The position numbers and the translations under genes were made by a program. From the NCBI GenBank assembly GCA_018969455.1, contig JAGWYI010000318.1, positions 1 to 5,361 on the forward strand: DNA of 5,361 nucleotides, read 5' to 3'. Positions within the stretch are counted from its first letter, which is position 1. Each line of letters opens with the position of its first letter. Shown piece by piece: positions 1 through 5,361 of the stretch. The stretch comes from Bacteroidota bacterium. Lineage in GTDB: Bacteria > Bacteroidota > Bacteroidia > Chitinophagales > Saprospiraceae. A model generated the notes under the pieces. That model was given only the letters and a program-made list of their open reading frames with translations. It was not told the origin of the DNA and did not search any database.

Positions 1-521
1 ATAGAAAACACCGGGAACAGCCCGGGGCCGCCCATGCCTAATTTTTCGCCGGTTTCGCTGCGGGAAATGACCGCGCCGGAGTTCATTTCGGAACCGGTAG
101 CAGGCAAGGTTAGCACACTTCCAAACGGAAGTCCCCTGCCTTCCTCGGTGCGGATGTTTTTCGCCAGAATGTCCCAGGGCTCGGCGCCTTCATACAAAGC
201 TGCCGCAGATAAAAATTTGACCCCGTCAAGTACGGAGCCGCCGCCCACTGCCAGTAAAAACGTGATGTTTTCTTTTTTAATAACTTCCAGCGCCTGCATC
301 AGCACAGCATATTCGGGATTGGCCGGAATGCCGCCAAATTCCAGCCAGTCACGGCCTTCCAGTGCGGCAACTACCTGGTCGTATACGCCGTTTTTTTTGA
401 TGCTTCCACCGCCATACAACAACATAATACGGCCTTTAGCGGGCAATTCATTGCGCAAACGCGCCATTTGACCTTTGCCAAACAGGATTTTTGTCGGATT
501 TTTTAATTCAAAATTGAGCAT
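1..521 (-). CDS. yqhD: YqhD-type iron-dependent alcohol dehydrogenase / NADPH-dependent aldehyde reductase (N-terminal part, cut by window edge)
   Basis: This is a cytoplasmic oxidoreductase of the iron-containing (group III) alcohol dehydrogenase family. YqhD/BdhA-type members reduce aldehydes to alcohols with NADPH. The ATG is at 521-519, and 173 residues are readable before the window ends, against about 387 in E. coli YqhD. The N-terminus (MLNFELKNPTKILFGKG) lines up with E. coli YqhD without gaps. The nucleotide-binding motifs fall at the same positions as I recall them in that protein: YGGGS at residues 36-40 and VGGGSVLDG at 92-100. LTLPATGSEMNSGAVIS follows at 137-153. The metal ligands (one Asp and three His in the family) lie beyond the window and cannot be checked. 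There is no Shine-Dalgarno sequence; an A-rich stretch (AATATAAAAA) precedes the start, as is usual in Bacteroidota. The gene lies 66 bases downstream of the glycosidase on the same strand. The family assignment is firm; the physiological substrate is unknown. Confidence 0.93.
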   Translation of the reverse strand, partial: MLNFELKNPTKILFGKGQMARLRNELPAKGRIMLLYGGGSIKKNGVYDQVVAALEGRDWLEFGGIPANPEYAVLMQALEVIKKENITFLLAVGGGSVLDGVKFLSAAALYEGAEPWDILAKNIRTEEGRGLPFGSVLTLPATGSEMNSGAVISRSETGEKLGMGGPGLFPVFS

Positions 522-587
522 ATCGGGTGTTTTTATATTCGATTCCCTAACTGAACAATTCAAGCATTGGATGGTTGGCAAACGGAA

Positions 588-2486
588 TCATTTTCCCGCG
601 TTTTCCAACACGTCTGACAGGGCCAGTACATAAGCCCCCGCTCCATAACCCACCATGGGAACAGCGCCGGCATATTGCGCATTTTGATCGCGAATGCAAT
701 AACACCAGACTTCATTTTCAACATATTCCGACACCGGTTTTTTCCATAAATTGCGGTATGTCAACATTTCCGGCAATTGACCGCCATTTTGAACCGCCAG
801 TTCGGTGATTCGATCCAGCATTTTACGTGCGCGTTTCTGCGCCCCGTACCGGTTCAGGGCAGAAACCATGCGCAGGTCAATGAAAACCCATTCCTGGTTT
901 TCATATATGTCGTCACTGCGCATGCGTATGTACCCGGGAACCGGACCCTGAATGCGCAAAACCGGGTCGTATTCGGCCAGGTGCTCAAAAAAACGGGCTT
1001 TTGCATCGGGCAAGAGTCCGCCAGCGAAGATTTCCAAAGAACCGGCGTCGTGGAATTCCGGGGCAGCGGGGTCACTTTCCTGGGCATTGCTTTTGAAATA
1101 GCGACCGTTTACGGCCAGGTTTTTAAACAATCCTTCAATCAAAATGTCGGCGCCGTGTTGGTATTTGGCGGCATTTCCGCCTGTTTTTTGTTCCAAACTG
1201 GCAAAAAGCTGGAGTCCACGCGCGCATACGCCCGAGGTAAAAGCGTATTGTTTGGTGTTTTTCAGGTGATGTTCCCAGGGGCCCGAATCGGCCCGGATGA
1301 GTCCATTCGGAGCCGTTATGGCGATTATGGCATCAGCCACCCCGGTTTCCACGGTTTTTTGCCAGGTACGGGCAAAACCCATGTCCCCCGATTGCAGCAC
1401 ATAATCGCTGTAAGCTGTCAGAAAAAGTCCCCAGTCATCGTATTCGATGTTGGGGCCCCATTCGTTGAAATCGCATTCTTCGGTTCCGTTTCCGAAATAG
1501 CGGGTGAGGGAAATACGGTAATCCACGCCGGGGCCGTAGTCTTTACCATCTGAAAAATGGTAATGTTTAAAGCGTCCGGCATCGGCTTGCAGCATAAAAG
1601 TGAGTGCTTTCCGCGCTGCGTCGTACATACCCAGCCTTGTCATGGCCTGGATGGCAAAAGCAGCATCGCGCACCCAGGCAACATGCCACAGCCCGGGCCG
1701 AAGGGAAGCGAGTACCTGTCCGCGGCTTTTCGGAAAAATTTCTGCCTCACCTACCTGCGCCATGCGCAACATGGAAATGGATTGTTCAAGTACCTGTTGC
1801 TCATTTGCGGGAATGCCCGGTGGCAATTTGCAGGTTTTCCGGAAAGCCAGCATATCGTCCAATTCCTGTTCGGCCATATTGGCTTTGTTTTTTTGAAGGA
1901 ATTTCAGGGCTTTTGAAAGCACGTGGTTGTTTGAATGCAGGGCATCATTAAAGGAAAACAGGTAATATTTGAGATAATTTCCTTTTTTATCCTCAAAAAA
2001 CAGGGAATCCAACAGCAAATCACCCGCGTAGTGCTCGGGTAGATCCACAAAAGGATTGCTGAGGTGCTCAATTCCACTTTGCGGCTTTCCCGCGCCGGCT
2101 TCCCATTTGATGTGGATATCCTGGACGGTTTGCTTTTGACCGGATAGTTGTACGTAAAAAACTTTTTCGGATCTGGAGAAGGGCGCCAGATAATGTACCG
2201 TGAAGTCGGGGTACCGCACTTCAATGATGTGCGAATGGTTTTTGTAAACTGTTTCTATGGGTTTTTGGGCGGTTTTCAGTTGGATATTTCCTACAAATGG
2301 GTGTACAAACCGGCTTGAGTCGATGTTGGCAAATAGATGGGGCCAAACGCCTTCCACCACCGCGTGTGTGCTGTTGTAAGTGGCAACCAGGAGGCCATTG
2401 GAGCTGCTGAAGTAAGGGAATGAACTTTGGGGAAAAATTTCCTCAAAAGGCGAAAAGACCAGTAACACAAGTAAAAAAAGGCGCAT
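588..2486 (-). CDS. Secreted GH15-like glycosidase (glucoamylase/trehalase-type, six-hairpin fold)
   Basis: This is a predicted exported glycoside hydrolase of 632 residues. The ATG at 2486-2484 is preferred because it opens directly into a signal peptide (MRLFLLVLLVFSPFEEIF, cleavage probably near residue 20, no lipobox Cys). The frame extends 14 codons upstream only to a TTG at 2528. Residues about 25-200 look like a beta-rich N-terminal domain, and about 230-632 like the (alpha/alpha)6 barrel. GH15 hallmarks are WHVAWVRDAAFAIQAMTRLG at 267-286, a DDWGLFL helix at 350-356, GPWEHH with the probable general acid Glu405, and GGQLPE near the C-terminus with the probable general base Glu573. GH15 enzymes are inverting exo-hydrolases releasing glucose from alpha-glucans, dextran-type glucans or trehalose; which one applies here cannot be read from the sequence. 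The signal peptide indicates action in the periplasm or outside the cell. The gene lies 59 bases after the LytTR regulator. No SusC/SusD-like genes are visible. The family call is good; substrate and catalytic-residue assignments are inferred from motifs. Confidence 0.85.
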   Translation of the reverse strand: MRLFLLVLLVFSPFEEIFPQSSFPYFSSSNGLLVATYNSTHAVVEGVWPHLFANIDSSRFVHPFVGNIQLKTAQKPIETVYKNHSHIIEVRYPDFTVHYLAPFSRSEKVFYVQLSGQKQTVQDIHIKWEAGAGKPQSGIEHLSNPFVDLPEHYAGDLLLDSLFFEDKKGNYLKYYLFSFNDALHSNNHVLSKALKFLQKNKANMAEQELDDMLAFRKTCKLPPGIPANEQQVLEQSISMLRMAQVGEAEIFPKSRGQVLASLRPGLWHVAWVRDAAFAIQAMTRLGMYDAARKALTFMLQADAGRFKHYHFSDGKDYGPGVDYRISLTRYFGNGTEECDFNEWGPNIEYDDWGLFLTAYSDYVLQSGDMGFARTWQKTVETGVADAIIAITAPNGLIRADSGPWEHHLKNTKQYAFTSGVCARGLQLFASLEQKTGGNAAKYQHGADILIEGLFKNLAVNGRYFKSNAQESDPAAPEFHDAGSLEIFAGGLLPDAKARFFEHLAEYDPVLRIQGPVPGYIRMRSDDIYENQEWVFIDLRMVSALNRYGAQKRARKMLDRITELAVQNGGQLPEMLTYRNLWKKPVSEYVENEVWCYCIRDQNAQYAGAVPMVGYGAGAYVLALSDVLENAGK

Positions 2487-2545
2487 TGGACGAAACTTTA
2501 GGCCAAAAAGGTACGCAAGTCGTTCCAAAACACAGTAGGCAAAGA

Positions 2546-3298
2546 TCAGCCTTTCAAAAAAGCCTCAAATTTTTCTTCAAATTCGTGCATCCGCTGTACC
2601 GAAATGCCCACCTGCATGCCGTTGGAAAGGTGAATGAGCCCGTTTCTTCCGGTTTTTTCTACCCGATCGATGTAGCGCATGTGTACGATAAAACTGTGGT
2701 GGCTGCGGCAAAAAAGCCGTTGCGGCAAATCGAGTTCCAGTTCTTTGAGGGCTTTGTAGGTGCTGATGCGTTCCACTTTGTTGTTTTTGAGCAAAACAAT
2801 GTCTACCAGGGCGCCGTCTGCTTCGCAAAACAGGATGTCTTCAAATCGCACCACCAGCATGCCTTTTCGGCTGTCGTGCACCACAAAGCCGCCATGCGCG
2901 TCATCTTCCAGTTTTTCACAGGCAGCATTTACAACATCTTTCAGGTTTTCTACGCTAAAGGGTTTTACCAAATAGCCCCATGGTTGGGCCTTGTTAATGG
3001 CTTCTATGGCGTATTTGGGGTATGCCGTGGTGAAAATGATTCCAAAATTGAGATCCTGGGTTTGTTTCAACAAATCGAAGGCGGTTCCGCCGGGCGGCAT
3101 CTCTATATCCAGAAACACCAGCTCGGGCCTGGTGCGATGCAGCAAGGCATTGGCCTCGGCTACCGATGCAGCCTGACCAATAATGCGTACTTGTGGGCAA
3201 TACTGTTCGAGCATGCCGCGCAGGGTGCGCATGGCACTGAACTCATCCTCGATAAGTACTGTCTGGATTTTTTTGTTTGAATTTTGCAAATTGGGCAT
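2546..3298 (-). CDS. LytTR-family response regulator (receiver domain plus LytTR DNA-binding domain)
   Basis: This 250-residue cytoplasmic transcription regulator has the standard length and layout of its family. The receiver domain spans about residues 12-125. It shows the acidic cluster E17-D18-E19, phospho-acceptor Asp64 in ELVFLDIEMP, the switch residues T90/T91 in IIFTTAY, and Lys112 in YLVKPF. The LytTR domain spans about 135-248, with the typical ILFCEADGALVDIVL strand (155-169), the LFCRSHHSFIVHMRYIDRV segment (195-213) and LSNGMQVGISVQR (224-236). The ATG at 3298-3296 follows the kinase stop by 10 bases, so the two are almost certainly co-transcribed and are cognate partners. There is no Shine-Dalgarno sequence. 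Two oddities: the loop after Asp64 (MPPGGTAFDLL) is one residue longer than the common MPxxxGFDLL form and has Ala where Gly is usual, and the usual DYL before KP is GYL. Target promoters are unknown; its own operon and the adjacent glycosidase are reasonable candidates, but this is inference. Confidence 0.95.
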   Translation of the reverse strand: MPNLQNSNKKIQTVLIEDEFSAMRTLRGMLEQYCPQVRIIGQAASVAEANALLHRTRPELVFLDIEMPPGGTAFDLLKQTQDLNFGIIFTTAYPKYAIEAINKAQPWGYLVKPFSVENLKDVVNAACEKLEDDAHGGFVVHDSRKGMLVVRFEDILFCEADGALVDIVLLKNNKVERISTYKALKELELDLPQRLFCRSHHSFIVHMRYIDRVEKTGRNGLIHLSNGMQVGISVQRMHEFEEKFEAFLKG

Positions 3299-3308
3299 AA
3301 GGATCGGT

Positions 3309-5361
3309 TTAGGAGCGGCGCCAGCCAGACTTCAGTTTGGGGTTGGACAAATTAGACAATCTGAATTGCAGGGTAACCTTGGTCCCGTGCGCCTCTTTTG
3401 TTTCTTCTGCAAGGTCGATAAAGTGCATGTGCATTTCCAAATCATACAAACGATTCAGGGTATCAATCTTTTTTTGCAGCATTTCCAGTCCTCGGGATTT
3501 GCGTTCGCTGTTTTGCAGTTTTTTTCGCTGCAGCATTTCCTGTATGCCCAATCCGTTGTCTTGTACCTGGCATTGGAGAAAATCATCTTTGAGCTCGAAT
3601 GCCAGGCTCAAGCGTGAAATACCTGTAGGAGAAAGCCCGTGGAGGGTAGCATTTTCCAAAATTGGCTGAAGCAACATGGAAGGAAATGGCAACTCATTGG
3701 GCACGGCTTCGGCGCCCGAAATGTCAAACTGAAACCGGTCGCTGAAGCGCAGCTGAATCATGCGCAAATAATCTTCGTCGTAGGCAAGTTCTTCCCGGAA
3801 GGGTATAAAATTTTGCTCCGAAAAGTGCATGGTTTGTCGTAACAGCCTGTTAAACAATGAAATATATTCGCTGGCGCCTTCCGGGTCGGGCGGATAAAAA
3901 AACTGCTGGATGGCATTTATGCTGTTTCCAACAAAATGCGGGTTCATCTGGGCCCGCAAGGCCTGCAACTGAAGTTCGGATGCTGCTGCATTTAATTCCC
4001 GGAAAGCGATGCGGGTTTTGTAAATGCGAAAAATTGCAAACCCCAGCGATGTCCAGCAAAAGAGCCAAAACCACAAGGTTTCGTACCAATAAGGCAACAT
4101 AATCAACTCAATATACCCTTCTTTTGCGCTGGGCTCGTCGCGGGTATTATAACCCAATACCCGAATGTGGTAAGTACCAGCAGGTAGTTTGACCCCAAAA
4201 CTCAGGGTGGCGCTGGAAATCCAGGTTATGTCCTGCACCTTCTGCAGGGCATTCACCAAATTTTTGGGGGTCCAGTAAAAAAAAGGCAGTAAATGCTCCG
4301 ATTTAATGCACTTAAACCGAAAATTTCGGTCACTGGACAAGTCGAGCGCCGTGAGGTCGAGTTCCACCAAAGAGGCGTTGGATGGCAGCACACAGCGCTT
4401 GCTGTTTTGCAATTGCCCAAGGTAACTCGAGTCGATGTTCATGTTTCCGCTGTGGTAATGCAAACCCGTTATGTAAGTGGGAAAATCAAAATGGGGTTGA
4501 TTCGAACGGACGGTAATTTTATTGATCCCTTTTACGGTAGTGGCCCAAAGGGTGTCATTTTCTACATACACAGCGCTTACATCGTTGTCGCTTAGTCCGC
4601 TATGTGTATCAAAATGCGTTATGTTAAATTGCGGATCGATGCCGTAAACGCCCGAGTTGGTTGCCAGCCAGATTTTTCCCTGCGTGCCATTTTCCTGAAA
4701 AACCGATTGTATGCTCTGGATGGGGTGGGGTAAAGCGCTGTTGATTTGCTGCACGGAATGAATTTGTCCTCCTTGCACCGCCGCTTTCAACAGTCCGGTT
4801 TCGGGGGTAACTACCCAAATGGCGCCCGAGCCAGCCGTTTCAAGGGCTACAATCCGACTTTTCAGGATGGGAAACTGATTGGCGCGATTGCTTTTAAAAT
4901 TGTCGAGATTGGAAGACAAACCATCGATTCCTCCTGCCCACACGTACCCATCCGAATCGCCACACATGGCGGTGAAGCGTCGTTTTTCCACCTCTCGGTA
5001 TTGAAGCGTTTTGGTATCCACCCATCCCACACTTTTGGAGGCGCCAAGCCACAGTTTATCGCCTTGCAACAGGATAATTTTGGGGTTTCCATTTCCTTTT
5101 ACGCGCTTTTCTACAGACCCTTTTTTGTAAACCAGGGCTTCGTCCATCGCAATCCAGACGGCTCCGCCAGGCGAAGCAATAATTTTGCGGACACGGTTGT
5201 ACCCATCAAGCGAGCCGAATTCCGTTGTTTTGACCTTGTTTCCTTGAATTTCATACAGCCGTCCCTGCTCATCTCCGGCAAAAATTCCGGATTCCGAATC
5301 TCCTGCAAGTGCGGTAATGTTGTTGGAGCGCAGCCATTCCGGCGCTGAATACTGTACGGCA
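3309..5361 (-). CDS. Beta-propeller (Reg_prop/Y_Y_Y) sensor histidine kinase, LytS/YehU-type (N-terminus beyond window)
   Basis: This inner-membrane sensor kinase is open to the window edge; 683 residues are readable up to the TAA at 3311-3309. An internal ATG at 5147 is not the start, because the frame continues upstream with further propeller sequence. Numbering from the first readable codon, Reg_prop-like blades occur at about 25-38, 67-80, 102-115, 139-150, 180-191, 229-242 and 270-282, each with a W/F-x-A/G core such as KLWLGASKSVGWVD or KIWLATNSGVYGID. A Y_Y_Y-like beta-sandwich follows (about 341-421, PAGTYHIRVLGYN), then one membrane helix (about 426-447) and a short helical linker. 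The His_kinase domain has the phospho-acceptor His475 in QMNPHFVGNSINAIQQF. The ATPase domain has LLQPILENATLHGL (Asn570), DNGLGI (601-606) and HGTKVTLQF. Most of the propeller should be periplasmic and sense a ligand; the C-terminus is cytoplasmic and phosphorylates the LytTR regulator encoded 10 bases downstream. The H-box has VG where LF/IF is usual. The ligand is unknown. Confidence 0.95.
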   Translation of the reverse strand, partial: AVQYSAPEWLRSNNITALAGDSESGIFAGDEQGRLYEIQGNKVKTTEFGSLDGYNRVRKIIASPGGAVWIAMDEALVYKKGSVEKRVKGNGNPKIILLQGDKLWLGASKSVGWVDTKTLQYREVEKRRFTAMCGDSDGYVWAGGIDGLSSNLDNFKSNRANQFPILKSRIVALETAGSGAIWVVTPETGLLKAAVQGGQIHSVQQINSALPHPIQSIQSVFQENGTQGKIWLATNSGVYGIDPQFNITHFDTHSGLSDNDVSAVYVENDTLWATTVKGINKITVRSNQPHFDFPTYITGLHYHSGNMNIDSSYLGQLQNSKRCVLPSNASLVELDLTALDLSSDRNFRFKCIKSEHLLPFFYWTPKNLVNALQKVQDITWISSATLSFGVKLPAGTYHIRVLGYNTRDEPSAKEGYIELIMLPYWYETLWFWLFCWTSLGFAIFRIYKTRIAFRELNAAASELQLQALRAQMNPHFVGNSINAIQQFFYPPDPEGASEYISLFNRLLRQTMHFSEQNFIPFREELAYDEDYLRMIQLRFSDRFQFDISGAEAVPNELPFPSMLLQPILENATLHGLSPTGISRLSLAFELKDDFLQCQVQDNGLGIQEMLQRKKLQNSERKSRGLEMLQKKIDTLNRLYDLEMHMHFIDLAEETKEAHGTKVTLQFRLSNLSNPKLKSGWRRS

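Noticed and set aside
34..471. 145-codon open frame on the plus strand
   Set aside because: It is antisense to the YqhD-type gene, whose minus-strand translation matches the family residue for residue. The Ser/Pro-rich plus-strand product is an artefact.
552..562. Short palindrome TGAACAATTCA between the glycosidase and dehydrogenase genes
   Set aside because: Four-base arms around three bases are expected by chance, and no T-run follows, so neither an operator nor a terminator is supported.
777..1553. 258-codon open frame on the plus strand
   Set aside because: It is fully antisense to the GH15-like gene, which has catalytic motifs throughout this stretch. The plus-strand translation resembles no known family.
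2505..2512. TACCTTTT on the minus strand, similar to the Bacteroidota -7 element TAnnTTTG, ahead of the glycosidase
   Set aside because: No TTG-type -33 element lies at the expected spacing of about 19-21 bases (the nearest leave about 13 or 27 bases), so a promoter cannot be supported.
2487..2526. Imperfect inverted repeat GGAACGA / TCGTCC on the minus strand in the regulator-glycosidase gap
   Set aside because: The stem is about six pairs with a bulge and a loop of some 26 bases, with no T-run after it; it is not a convincing terminator or operator.
2487..2528. Upstream TTG start for the glycosidase, adding 14 residues
   Set aside because: The extension would place charged and mixed residues ahead of a well-formed signal peptide that begins exactly at the ATG at 2486.
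2420..3280. 286-codon open frame on the plus strand
   Set aside because: It lies antisense to the LytTR regulator and the start of the glycosidase. The minus-strand frames carry clear domain motifs, while this one shows no recognisable domain, so it is a shadow.
5145..5147. ATG at 5147 as the start of the sensor kinase
   Set aside because: The same frame continues open to the window edge with another propeller blade motif (GIFAGDEQGRLYEI), so the true start lies outside the window.
4746..5348. 200-codon open frame on the plus strand
   Set aside because: It is antisense to the propeller domain of the sensor kinase, where the minus strand shows regularly spaced blade motifs.

Overview
The window reads as chromosomal DNA of a Bacteroidota bacterium. 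The evidence is a beta-propeller (Reg_prop)/Y_Y_Y sensor kinase paired with a LytTR response regulator, the lack of clear Shine-Dalgarno sequences, and A-rich or featureless start regions. The style resembles Saprospiria such as Lewinella or Haliscomenobacter, but that finer placement is an inference. All four supported genes lie on the minus strand and fill almost the whole window. There are no RNA genes, mobile elements, CRISPR arrays or long non-coding stretches.

In transcription order (high to low coordinates): (1) 5361-3309, a membrane sensor histidine kinase of the LytS/YehU type whose N-terminus lies beyond the window. It has at least seven visible propeller blades, a Y_Y_Y-like domain, one membrane helix, a His_kinase domain and an ATPase domain. 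(2) 3298-2546, its LytTR response regulator, beginning 10 bases after the kinase stop. (3) 2486-588, a secreted GH15-like (glucoamylase/trehalase-type, six-hairpin) glycosidase with a signal peptide and both expected catalytic glutamates. (4) 521-1, the N-terminal 173 residues of a YqhD-type iron-dependent alcohol dehydrogenase/aldehyde reductase, cut by the window edge.

The kinase and regulator form a signalling pair: a periplasmic propeller perceives a signal, the cytoplasmic kinase phosphorylates the regulator, and its LytTR domain binds DNA. The glycosidase follows 59 bases later and could be a target or simply a neighbour. The dehydrogenase follows after 66 bases with no clear functional link. 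No terminator or convincing promoter was found in either gap, so one transcript for all four genes is possible but unproven. Nothing here amounts to a clearly new system. The most notable points are an altered H-box in the kinase, a modified phospho-acceptor loop in the regulator, and the sensor pair sitting next to a secreted alpha-glucosidase-like enzyme.
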